Program-made: the position numbers and the translations under genes
Part shown: positions 34,224 through 42,427 of the stretch, piece by piece
How positions within the stretch are numbered: the stretch's first letter is position 1
How the letters are laid out: the number at the start of each line of letters is the position of its first letter
DNA from: Candidatus Melainabacteria bacterium
GTDB taxonomy: Bacteria; Cyanobacteriota; Vampirovibrionia; Obscuribacterales; Obscuribacteraceae
DNA length: 64,000 nt
Assembly (NCBI GenBank): GCA_012965515.1
Contig: DTSE01000214.1
Span: 1-64,000, forward strand
Direction of reading: 5' to 3'
Notes under the pieces: model-generated
The model's database searches: none
Told to the model about the DNA's origin: nothing
What the model saw: only the letters and a program-made list of their open reading frames with translations

Positions 34224-34571
34224 AGCTTGCCGACCATCAGACAGCAGGGAAGCACCAAAAAGCTAAGCCTGGCGACCAAGGCTTGCGTTACTGCGGGCCC
34301 CCTATCCTTAAAACTTGGCTCGCGTATCAGCCTTAAGTTTGAAGGGGGTTTGAACCACTTTCAGTCGTCTCCCAAAAGCCCGCAATCTCCAGCCTGGTGA
34401 TGTTCTCCAGGTGACAACCTTCGAGCAACATTAACGCCCTATTCTAACGGCATGAGCGGTTGAAATACCGCATCGAACTTTCCGATTAGTACCGAACTAC
34501 CACCACTGCATGACGACAGGCACACTGCCGATTTTGTCATCTGCGTTTCTACACACTGAGAGGACCCACTC
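34224..34571. other. Intergenic region, 348 bp
   Basis: I see no coding frame, no clear terminator and no consensus promoter. GAGAGGA at 34558-34564 is the ribosome-binding site of the next gene. Confidence 0.4.
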
Positions 34572-35687
34572 ATGCAAAATCCCCAACGCGAAACTGACCG
34601 CCAACCAACCCCACCTGCGGGAACAGACCACAGCGCCGGAAGTGATATCGGTGTGCAAAAGTCCACGGGTATTTCAATGGACTCTCTGGTTCGTGGGAAT
34701 GATGCAGGCTCTCAAAACGGGCTGACGTTCGCACAAACCGCTGACATAATCGCGCGAATGACAGGCAACGGAAACATTGCAGACATTGTTGGAGCAGGAT
34801 TTGCACTCTACGACTCTTTAACGGAAGGCGCATCACAGAAAACAAAATCGGGAGAAAGGAAACTTCCGAACGACAGCGCCAGCATGGAAAAAGGCGGCAT
34901 GACGAAGGAGATTCCCCCAAGAGACGGTAGGCCTACTCCACCACGTCCTTCGGACGGTTACTATGACCTGCCGCCTACTACTCAATCAACAGCAATGAAT
35001 CCGCATCCGGAAAATGTTCCGACAGAAGCTCCTGCAGCAGCAGCAATTGCTGATGCCAACAAAACACTTGAACGGCTTGCAGGACAAGGCGAAGGTTTGC
35101 TCAACCCTGACGACCAGCCTATCAGCGCGGAAACACAGACCGCCTTGCAAGGTTTGTTGAACGCAGATTTCGCAGGTATTCAGAAAATGTTGAAGGATGC
35201 TCAAGGCAATCCGGAAGCGATAGCAAAACTCCACGCAATGGCTCGGGAGCTTACAAGCTTGACGAGCACGACGGTGAAACTTCAAGAAGGTGAAGATGGC
35301 GCTCTCTCATTGAGTATGCTTTCCAACTTCGACAATCCGAAAGGCGGAGGATTCTCAGGCGCCGGCGTACCGCAAATGGAAAATCGCCTTATCGTTTCCG
35401 CTGATAGTGTCACAGCAACCACCACACGTGATTATGGTCACAACTTAGGCAGCAGAGGTCGGTCGACTGTCGACGGAAATGTAGAAACTGAAGCGGCAAG
35501 AATGCAACAGCTGGCAGTCAGGGGATTGGAGTTCCAAGCCGGACAAGCCGCACAAAACGCGGCAATGCGACAAATGGACATAATCAAAAACAGTATCGCA
35601 GACAAAGGTCCAAAAGTGATGCAAGCGCCTGCAGAAATCCTGGAATCAATTCGAAAGTCGATTCTTCTCGACCATCTCGATAAGTAG
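34572..35687 (+). CDS. Disordered hydrophilic protein, unknown function
   Basis: A 371-residue protein with GAGAGGA before its ATG. The first 160 residues are rich in Pro, Thr, Gly and Asp and look unstructured, apart from a short helical FAQTADIIARMTG segment. Residues 165-280 are helical, and the end (AAQNAAMRQMDIIKNSI, then EILESIRKSILLDHLDK) forms amphipathic helices. No signal peptide, membrane segment or known domain. A strong terminator follows, so it is monocistronic. Confidence 0.6.
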   Translation: MQNPQRETDRQPTPPAGTDHSAGSDIGVQKSTGISMDSLVRGNDAGSQNGLTFAQTADIIARMTGNGNIADIVGAGFALYDSLTEGASQKTKSGERKLPNDSASMEKGGMTKEIPPRDGRPTPPRPSDGYYDLPPTTQSTAMNPHPENVPTEAPAAAAIADANKTLERLAGQGEGLLNPDDQPISAETQTALQGLLNADFAGIQKMLKDAQGNPEAIAKLHAMARELTSLTSTTVKLQEGEDGALSLSMLSNFDNPKGGGFSGAGVPQMENRLIVSADSVTATTTRDYGHNLGSRGRSTVDGNVETEAARMQQLAVRGLEFQAGQAAQNAAMRQMDIIKNSIADKGPKVMQAPAEILESIRKSILLDHLDK

Positions 35688-35716
35688 CTAGTTTTGACGA
35701 ATTACCTCGGTGGTAG

Positions 35717-35746
35717 AGAAGCCAGCTCTGATGAGCTGGCTTCTTT
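35717..35746 (+). terminator. Rho-independent terminator
   Basis: A perfect 12-bp stem (AGAAGCCAGCTC at 35717-35728, GAGCTGGCTTCT at 35733-35744) closes a TGAT tetraloop and is followed by TTT. It lies 30 bp after the disordered-protein gene. Confidence 0.85.
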
Positions 35747-35804
35747 CACTGGCGGGGAAACTTTTAGGGGGCGCATGCAATATGCCAGGCACGCGTGATA
35801 AGTT

Positions 35805-36635
35805 CTACCACCACCACAGCTTGAATCCTTTGAGCGGAAACGATGGTTTGTTCTGTGGTACTGCTTGCGGTGCTTGCTTTGGTGCTTCAGGTTTGTAACT
35901 GCGAACATAGAGGTTGGTTCCCACCACATTTGGGAGCGGTGCACCATTCGGACGTTTCTTCTGTTGAATCAGATCACGTAAATTCTCAACCGATTTCTCA
36001 CGAGCTAGTGCGCTTTCCGAGCCATCCTTGGGATTCGCCTTCAAAGCTGCTAATTCCGCTGCGGTTGGTGGTTCTGGAATCTCTGGTGCAGCATTCTTCA
36101 AACCATGCTTTGCCGGGGTTGTTTTCAGCTGCACCGCCTTCTTCCCTTCAGCGTCAATACCAAATCGGTCCAGACAAAGTCTGCAATAATCACCAATTGT
36201 TCCTGTCGGCTGAAGGGCATAAGCAATACGGTACTCGCGAATTGCAGACTCTTTGTGTCTCAAGTGCACCATGCAGTTTGCATAGTAGTAATGCAAGAGC
36301 GGGTTGTTAAACTCTGACGGCAGCGCCGCTCCCAAATCGTTTGCAGCGTTTGCAAACTGCCGGCAGCGATACAGAGCTATTCCGCTGCTTAGTTTGTTTT
36401 CTTTTGGCTCGCCTAAATGCGAATCCTCAACCGCCCCGCCGTTGTTCACTCCAAAATTTCCGGCGGTATTGTTTACTCCAAAACTTTCACTATTTCGAAT
36501 GACGCTGCTTGCAACATTATTAGCACCGAATCCTACGCCACTCCGTGCTTCGTTTGCGAGAACCGGCTGTGATACCACACATGCGAGAACAAATGGCACA
36601 ACAAATGCAAAAGCAATACCTCGGGTGTTCATCAT
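35805..36635 (-). CDS. Secreted TPR-like protein of the Tad-type operon
   Basis: Signal peptide at residues 1-27 (GIAFAFVVPFVLACVVS, cleavage after VLA). Next comes a region rich in Asn, Gly and Phe with repeated FGVNN-like units. A TPR-like block follows at residues 85-165 (ALYRCRQFANAANDLGAAL; YYYANCMVHLRHKESAIREY). The tail is proline-rich and ends in a Trp-rich LWWW. It starts 5 bp after the stop of the TadG-like gene, so it is the last gene of that operon and may assist assembly of the surface fibre. Confidence 0.65.
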   Translation of the reverse strand: MMNTRGIAFAFVVPFVLACVVSQPVLANEARSGVGFGANNVASSVIRNSESFGVNNTAGNFGVNNGGAVEDSHLGEPKENKLSSGIALYRCRQFANAANDLGAALPSEFNNPLLHYYYANCMVHLRHKESAIREYRIAYALQPTGTIGDYCRLCLDRFGIDAEGKKAVQLKTTPAKHGLKNAAPEIPEPPTAAELAALKANPKDGSESALAREKSVENLRDLIQQKKRPNGAPLPNVVGTNLYVRSYKPEAPKQAPQAVPQNKPSFPLKGFKLWWW

Positions 36636-36640
36636 AATTT

Positions 36641-38338
36641 CTATTCCACCGGTCCAAAGATTTCGTCCATGTAATCAGTCGCGCGGGAAGGCCAACCAGT
36701 GAAAATCACATCAGTCCTTCGCTTAATACTCAGCAAACCGAGACATTGATTCCATCCGGTTCCCGGTTGCCAGGTCAGAAAGCCGGAAAGCGCAGTTCGA
36801 TGGACGTCAGCTGAATAACTTGGCCAGTCAGGCTTGGGCGTCATCGGAATCTCGTAGTGCCCCTCATTAATGGTGCTCCAAGCAGTATTGGGTTTGTCAC
36901 GCTGAGTTTGCTCCTTCACTATCGTCTTGGATGAGCCTTCGGGTGTCGCATTGGTATTGAGCCAGCTAGGCAACTGCCCCCGCGTACCGACCGCGACTTG
37001 AGCATTGGTATTATCGGGAGTGCTGTATTTCGGATAGATGTAATAGGTCACGGTATCCTCACCGTTATTGAGGAGGCGTTGTGACTTCAGTAGATTCTGC
37101 AACTCGCCTTGAGTGTATCCGGGCTTAAACTCCTTCACTCGCTGCAAAATCACACTGATAGCCGCAGCGTGATCGCCCGGCAGTGCATTTATCGCCTGCC
37201 ACAAATTGTCCGGCTGAAGTTCATTTCCAAGCGAAACATAACCATTGAGCAAACCGGATGTACCTAGCCATTTGCTCGATGTGTAAGGGTATGTATATCG
37301 TTTATTCTCTAAATCAACACTCTTAAATGGTTGCAGAGTGCCGGTGTCCGAGTAATAAGGCTTCGGCGGATAATTGGTGACATGACCGTGCCCGTCATCC
37401 AATCGAATGGTGGCAATCGATGTCAAACTAATTGCTACAAAAGAATGAGGAATAGTCAGCTCATAACTCCGCATCGGATTAGCAACAGCTGAAGCGGATG
37501 CGGCAAGCTGCACCTGGTCTGTAAGATGCCCTGACTCCTTGAACGCATTAGGTAGTGTCTGCACGGTGCTATTTGGCACCGTCACATTTTTCCATTGATC
37601 AAATGTGTTGTTAGATACCAAATGTGATGCTTCATTCGAATGAAAAGTAACAAAGCAAAAGTAATTACCATTGGCTTCGGACGGATTGTAGCCTTGCATG
37701 TACGTTTGATTCTGTTTGGTATGCAAATTGGCTGTAATACCGGAAGGAATTGTTTGCGGGTCATTTACTTCAATGTTCGATTCTTCACCTCGATACAGCG
37801 CAGCAGAATCCCATTCCGCAGTATCGCCGGAAGAAACGTTTCCGCCGCGTCCAAGCAGTTTGGCAGGCTTGCCTGATACTAACTTATTGAAGTAAACCGA
37901 CAACGCAGTAGTATTGGTGAGAATCTTGTAGAGCTCATCGTTTATAGTCTTTGCATTCTGAAATGCTTCCTTCGGAGAGTTGCCACCTGTGCCATAGCCT
38001 TGCTGACTCATCGCCTCAGCGTTAGCGTTTACCAGAAATGACTTGCCCCACACTCTATTTATGTTCGCCAAACTGATCGTGCGCTGGGAATCGGCAACAT
38101 CGTCATAGCCAAGACCTTGTTTTGATGACGAACCTGTAGGGTTAGTTTTCAGCTCGAAAACGCGTTTGGCAACGTTGAGTGCACCAGCATCAATCGAGTT
38201 CTTCATCTCTTGTGACCCACCCAGGAAAACGCTCATGCGAAATCCCGTGACTATCGCAATAATGATGAGAAGCGCGCACACAGCAACGATTGCAAAAGCG
38301 CTGCCGTTGTTTCTACGTAATGATCCTTTATGTAGCAT
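36641..38338 (-). CDS. TadG-like pseudopilin-type protein
   Basis: ATG 38338 is chosen because GAGGAA lies before it and a type IV/Tad-like N-terminus follows: a short basic leader RRNNGSAFA and then a hydrophobic helix (IVAVCALLIIIAIVTGF). The remaining 520 residues are extracytoplasmic, Asn/Thr/Ser-rich and beta-like, with no recognised domain such as VWA. The same operon holds two TadE-like genes upstream. Known TadG proteins belong to the Flp/Tad pilus system and sit in the membrane with a large outer part. The frame is open upstream to 38506 but overlaps the TadE-like gene there. Confidence 0.68.
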   Translation of the reverse strand: MLHKGSLRRNNGSAFAIVAVCALLIIIAIVTGFRMSVFLGGSQEMKNSIDAGALNVAKRVFELKTNPTGSSSKQGLGYDDVADSQRTISLANINRVWGKSFLVNANAEAMSQQGYGTGGNSPKEAFQNAKTINDELYKILTNTTALSVYFNKLVSGKPAKLLGRGGNVSSGDTAEWDSAALYRGEESNIEVNDPQTIPSGITANLHTKQNQTYMQGYNPSEANGNYFCFVTFHSNEASHLVSNNTFDQWKNVTVPNSTVQTLPNAFKESGHLTDQVQLAASASAVANPMRSYELTIPHSFVAISLTSIATIRLDDGHGHVTNYPPKPYYSDTGTLQPFKSVDLENKRYTYPYTSSKWLGTSGLLNGYVSLGNELQPDNLWQAINALPGDHAAAISVILQRVKEFKPGYTQGELQNLLKSQRLLNNGEDTVTYYIYPKYSTPDNTNAQVAVGTRGQLPSWLNTNATPEGSSKTIVKEQTQRDKPNTAWSTINEGHYEIPMTPKPDWPSYSADVHRTALSGFLTWQPGTGWNQCLGLLSIKRRTDVIFTGWPSRATDYMDEIFGPVE

Positions 38339-38352
38339 GATTGACTTTTTCC

Positions 38353-38754
38353 TCAGCGCGGAACCGGAAGTGAAACAATCGGCTGTTTCACATTGGCAGA
38401 AACAGTCACACGCTCGTAACCGGGAAACGGTACAGGCATTGCAACAACCATTGACGTGGTGAGTGAAACTTCTTGCGCACCGGCATCGAAAACCAGATTG
38501 CTGCATTCGAGTTTCGAGATATTGGAAGGAAGACGATACTGTCTAATTACGTCTGAGCAAGCCTGAATCGCATTTGCTTGATCAGGAAGAGTAGAACAGA
38601 GGCGAGCCAACTGCTCAGCAAACTCTTCATTTGCATGAGCGGCGTGAAACATCACAGCCAGGTCTGCTGCAAACAGCACCAGAGGAACAAAAACTATGCC
38701 GACTCCGACAATCGACTCGATTAGGGCGTTGCCCTTGATTCTTCTATTTATCAT
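38353..38754 (-). CDS. TadE/F-like pseudopilin
   Basis: A 133-residue protein with the TadE-type start: basic NRRIKGNA, then LIESIVGVGIVFVPLVLFAADLA, where the Glu at position 5 of the hydrophobic helix (the LIES motif) is the conserved residue of pseudopilins. The outer part is about 95 residues with two Cys. It begins 19 bp after the first TadE-like gene and is followed by the TadG-like gene. Confidence 0.72.
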   Translation of the reverse strand: MINRRIKGNALIESIVGVGIVFVPLVLFAADLAVMFHAAHANEEFAEQLARLCSTLPDQANAIQACSDVIRQYRLPSNISKLECSNLVFDAGAQEVSLTTSMVVAMPVPFPGYERVTVSANVKQPIVSLPVPR

Positions 38755-38773
38755 TTGACTCTTTAGTTTGTCA

Positions 38774-39286
38774 TTATTCGTTTAAGAAGCGATTGTTTTC
38801 AACAGGACGTCGACCAACAACTGAAAATGTAATTGGACCGCCAAGTCCTGGAACACCATTGAACATAAAAATAGGTAGCGGGGGTCTGAAAGAAACCGTT
38901 GTAGAGACGCTGACGAACCAAAAGTTCACAGTCTGATTGTCACCAACTGGTTGCCACGGGACAGGTATGTATTCAACTTTCGTGATCACTTTCTGATCGG
39001 AGTTTGCTAGTCCTCCCAATAAAGTGCGGCGCCATTGATCTGGAATAGTCTTAATGACGGTTCCGCTGGTATCAATTACTTTAGAGCGAGGCAGCTTCTG
39101 TGCTTCACGCAACTGCAGCTCGTTGAGGTAGCGTGCCGATCCGTAGTCGATTCCAATGCAGACGGCGTCTACAATTGGGAAAAAACCAAACATCAGAAGC
39201 AGAAAGAGACCGGGCGCAAATTCACTGATGGCGGTGCCTTTCGAAGAGCGCAACAAAGTACAGCCTCGCCGTGCGTTTAGGAACAT
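38774..39286 (-). CDS. TadE-like pseudopilin
   Basis: First gene of the Tad-type operon. The N-terminus has a basic stretch followed by KGTAISEFAPGLFLLLMFGF, with the conserved Glu near the start of the helix as in TadE proteins. The outer domain is beta-rich (FWFVSVSTTVSFRPP). A GGAA ribosome-binding site lies before the ATG. No prepilin peptidase or Tad ATPase gene is present in the window, so the secretion machinery must be encoded elsewhere. Confidence 0.7.
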   Translation of the reverse strand: MFLNARRGCTLLRSSKGTAISEFAPGLFLLLMFGFFPIVDAVCIGIDYGSARYLNELQLREAQKLPRSKVIDTSGTVIKTIPDQWRRTLLGGLANSDQKVITKVEYIPVPWQPVGDNQTVNFWFVSVSTTVSFRPPLPIFMFNGVPGLGGPITFSVVGRRPVENNRFLNE

Positions 39287-39750
39287 ACTTTTCCATCATA
39301 GCGAAAGCGCGCTCTCCGTCTAGTCCTTCGAAGATGAGAATTGTAAGGCAATTGTGTAGACGTTTACAAACCGCTGTTCATAGGATTTTCCGAAACACCA
39401 CAAAAAACCACATCATCGCGCGCGCTCTTAGCTTGCCTGAAATGAAGGGCGTAAAGGAACCATGGAACGCATTTACAAATCAAAGATTAGAAATTTGCTT
39501 AGTAAATTGGATGGTCCACTAGCGTGACGCGATTCGGCTTCGGCTAGCAGTCCGCGGAAGAAATCGCGAAAATTCCGCTCCCATCCTACTAAATGTTAGG
39601 ACTGCCGGTTTCCCGTACGGTTCCTTCCGTTTCGGACTTTTCTCGTAAAGTTTGAATATTAAAACGCGCCGCAACGGGTATAAGACACCCGGAAGCCTTA
39701 ATCTGTTTGCCTTTTGAGGTAAACTTGCGAAGGATTATTCGGGGCTCTGC
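39287..39750. other. Divergent promoter region of Tad-type operon and kinase
   Basis: The region lies between divergently transcribed genes and must hold both promoters, but I cannot find a good -35/-10 pair. An AT-rich TTTGAATATTAAAA (39650-39663) may belong to the kinase promoter. No coding frame looks real. Confidence 0.35.
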
Positions 39751-41298
39751 GTGGACAAAAAAGACCTAAAGATAGCCAAGGAAATCGAGCTTGTCGAATC
39801 ACCGTCCCAGCCAAAGGACAGGGAAGGTCTGCAAGCGAATAGTCGATTAGAAGGTGCGGATCCTGCGACTAATTCAGAAGCGTCCGAACATACTCGGGAA
39901 TTGACGCAAGGTTCTCCTCAAACAAGTCAAATACAGCATAGCGCCAATAGCGACTATCTTATAGGCAAAGTAATCGGCGGTCACTACGAAATTCTTTCGA
40001 GAATCGGACAAGGCGGAATGAGCACGGTATATAAGGCGCGGCATCAGCTTCTCAAAAGAGACGTTGCCATTAAGTTTCTGGCCGTCGGTCGTCAGTTTGA
40101 TGGAAAAGCAATACAACGCTTTCAAGAAGAAGCAAGAGCAGCTGTCGGGCTACAACATTCAAGCATTTGCTCAACACGAGAATTCGGAATCAACGAGGAT
40201 GGAATTCCATATCTCGTCATGGACTACGTGGAAGGCACCAGCCTCGGTGAATTGCTCAGACAGGAAAGAACTTTTTCACAGCCGCGCACAATCGAGTTGA
40301 TCCTTGGCGTTTGCGCTGGTTTGCAGCACGCTCATGAGAGTGGAGTTATACACCGCGATATCAAGCCGGCAAACATTATCATCACAAAGGATAAATCAGG
40401 CATCGAGACGACCAAGCTGGTCGATTTCGGAATTGCAAAACTGATTCGCGAAGATGACTCGGGACCGGATTTGACCCAAACCGGGGAAGTTTTCGGGACT
40501 CCCAAATACATGAGCCCGGAACAGTGCCATGGCAACAAAGTAGATCAGCGAGCGGACATTTACGCGCTGGGTTGCATTCTGTTCGAGATGCTAACCGGAC
40601 AACCACCATTCAACAATGAAAGCGCAATTCAAATACTCTTCGCTCACATCAATGAAGAACCACCCGCTCTCGGCAATTCGGTGAGCAAAGACATGCAAGC
40701 TATCATCGATCGCTGTCTTCAGAAAGATCCGAGTTTGCGCTACCAAAAGATCGCAGATCTCATAGCTGATCTCGACGCTGTAAGAGATGGCGAAAAACCA
40801 GTTCATGCACAGCCGAGAAAACCTGCAAAACCGCGTGTTGCTGTAGTGCTCGCTACAGTTTTCACGTTGATCACGATATTTGCAGTTTTGCTGTCCAGCC
40901 TGGCAATGAATCGAAGAGCGGACAACAACTTCACAAATCAGTGGGAAAGCGCGCACACTACAGCCCTGCAATACCGGCGCGCGAAAAACCTAGCAGCAGA
41001 GGAAACACAGCTAGAGAAGTGCTTAAAACTGGCGCAAGAGAGTCGTAATGATTCTCTTATAAGTGTGACGTTACAGGAACTATCCAACGTTGAAGAATCA
41101 CTTGGAAAAACTCAGGACGCCGAAGCGCATAGAAAAACTCTCACCAATAAGATCAAAGTCGGTGGACTCTCCAAACTGTTCATAATGGCGGCATTTTCTC
41201 TGATTGGCGTTGGCATTGCCATTTTCGTTGCATCATTGATTTTGTTCGGCAAGAACAAAAATGCAACTCTTCGTGATGTTTTCACAAAAGGCAAATAG
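39751..41298 (+). CDS. Membrane-anchored Ser/Thr protein kinase
   Basis: A PknB-type kinase. The start is GTG 39751. After a disordered N-terminus the kinase domain spans residues 79-345: glycine loop GQGGMSTVY, lysine in VAIKF (K108), catalytic loop HRDIKPANI, DFGIAK, and GTPKYMSPEQ. All catalytic residues are present. Two membrane segments follow (VVLATVFTLITIFAVLLSSLA near 370-390 and LFIMAAFSLIGVGIAIFVAS near 475-497), with a helical region of about 80 residues between them outside the membrane. That region probably acts as sensor. Its substrate is unknown; a second kinase lies at 54630-56903. Confidence 0.92.
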   Translation: MDKKDLKIAKEIELVESPSQPKDREGLQANSRLEGADPATNSEASEHTRELTQGSPQTSQIQHSANSDYLIGKVIGGHYEILSRIGQGGMSTVYKARHQLLKRDVAIKFLAVGRQFDGKAIQRFQEEARAAVGLQHSSICSTREFGINEDGIPYLVMDYVEGTSLGELLRQERTFSQPRTIELILGVCAGLQHAHESGVIHRDIKPANIIITKDKSGIETTKLVDFGIAKLIREDDSGPDLTQTGEVFGTPKYMSPEQCHGNKVDQRADIYALGCILFEMLTGQPPFNNESAIQILFAHINEEPPALGNSVSKDMQAIIDRCLQKDPSLRYQKIADLIADLDAVRDGEKPVHAQPRKPAKPRVAVVLATVFTLITIFAVLLSSLAMNRRADNNFTNQWESAHTTALQYRRAKNLAAEETQLEKCLKLAQESRNDSLISVTLQELSNVEESLGKTQDAEAHRKTLTNKIKVGGLSKLFIMAAFSLIGVGIAIFVASLILFGKNKNATLRDVFTKGK

Positions 41299-41330
41299 CG
41301 ATCCTGCGCTAAGGACTCAAAAGACCAGTT

Positions 41331-42410
41331 CTACTCTATTTGCTCAAAAGTGCACTGCTTCGGACTCTTGTCTGGACGCCAACGCAGCAGTTTAGTGCCG
41401 TGACGGAAACGTCCACCGGTAACATGATCGTAGCGGACTTCCACCACCAATTTGGATTTCAGTGGCACCCACTCTGTACTTCTTTCGTTACTCCAGCGAC
41501 TTGGTGCCCCCGGTATGTTTTCCTGAAACGACTCTTTCGCTTTCAGTTTTTCAAGTTTTCCGGTTAGTTCTCTCTTTTCCACAGCGGACAACGAAGATGT
41601 GAAACCGACATGGTGCAAGCGCCCATCATCATCGTAAAGGCCCAACAACAACGAACCGACGAGTTTAGAATTGGTACCATACCTGAAACCACCAACGACG
41701 CAATCAGCAGTGCGCATTCGCTTCACTTTGATCATGCCTTTGCGGTTGCCGGTTTGATAGGGCAAATCAAGATCTTTGGCAATAACACCGTCAATTAGAG
41801 AACCAGTCGTGCTCAACCAATTGTTTGCATCGTTCAGCGAGTAAGCAACAGGACTCAGCGATATATCCTTTCTCTGCTTTAAAAACTTGAGGGCAAACTT
41901 TTCAAGTTTTTGTCTTCGGATGCGAAGGCTTTCTCCGGTCATATTCTCTCCATCTTGAGTCTTGAGAATATCGAAAACAATATAATTGGCGGGGATTTCG
42001 GCAGAGAGCTTACGAACCCGACTTTCCGCTGGGTGGATTCGCTGCAACAAATCATCAAACGAAAATACATCACCGACCCGAATCACCAATTCTCCATCGA
42101 GCACAAAGGTATCTGCTTTCAAAGTCGATAATGCGCTAACAACTTCAGGAAAGTATCGGGTCAAGGACTGACCGCTTTTGGACCGCAATTCGATGTCCTC
42201 TCCATCTCTAAACGCAATACAGCGAAATCCATCCCACTTAGGCTCATACTGCCACTTATTTCCGGACGGCAGTTTGTCGGTCAACTGGGCTTCCATCGGA
42301 GCGTAGTCGTAGTCGAGGCGTGCAGATTTTGAGGAGGAACTAGTGGTTGACTCAAGGGGTGTTATCGTGCGTCCCTTAGTCATTGACTTTGTTGATGCTT
42401 TTATTGCCAT
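41331..42410 (-). CDS. ATP-dependent DNA ligase
   Basis: A nucleotidyltransferase-type ligase of 359 residues, similar to the LigC/LigD ligase domain. Motif I is EPKWDGFR with adenylated lysine K58; DGELV is motif III; IDGVIAKDL, and then IKVKR (motif V), follow. The OB domain (residues 230-350) includes GSLLLGLYDDDGRLHHVGF. It seals nicks in DNA with ATP, for repair. It starts 17 bp after the PolX gene and is thus in one operon with it. The first 30 residues form a Ser/Thr/Lys-rich tail. Confidence 0.93.
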   Translation of the reverse strand: MAIKASTKSMTKGRTITPLESTTSSSSKSARLDYDYAPMEAQLTDKLPSGNKWQYEPKWDGFRCIAFRDGEDIELRSKSGQSLTRYFPEVVSALSTLKADTFVLDGELVIRVGDVFSFDDLLQRIHPAESRVRKLSAEIPANYIVFDILKTQDGENMTGESLRIRRQKLEKFALKFLKQRKDISLSPVAYSLNDANNWLSTTGSLIDGVIAKDLDLPYQTGNRKGMIKVKRMRTADCVVGGFRYGTNSKLVGSLLLGLYDDDGRLHHVGFTSSLSAVEKRELTGKLEKLKAKESFQENIPGAPSRWSNERSTEWVPLKSKLVVEVRYDHVTGGRFRHGTKLLRWRPDKSPKQCTFEQIE

Positions 42411-42427
42411 GGGGGTTTCTTCGGTGT

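Noticed and set aside
35843-36310. A 155-residue plus-strand frame opposite the TPR gene
   Set aside because: The minus-strand gene has a signal peptide and operon context, while the plus frame is rich in His, Ser and Cys without any pattern.
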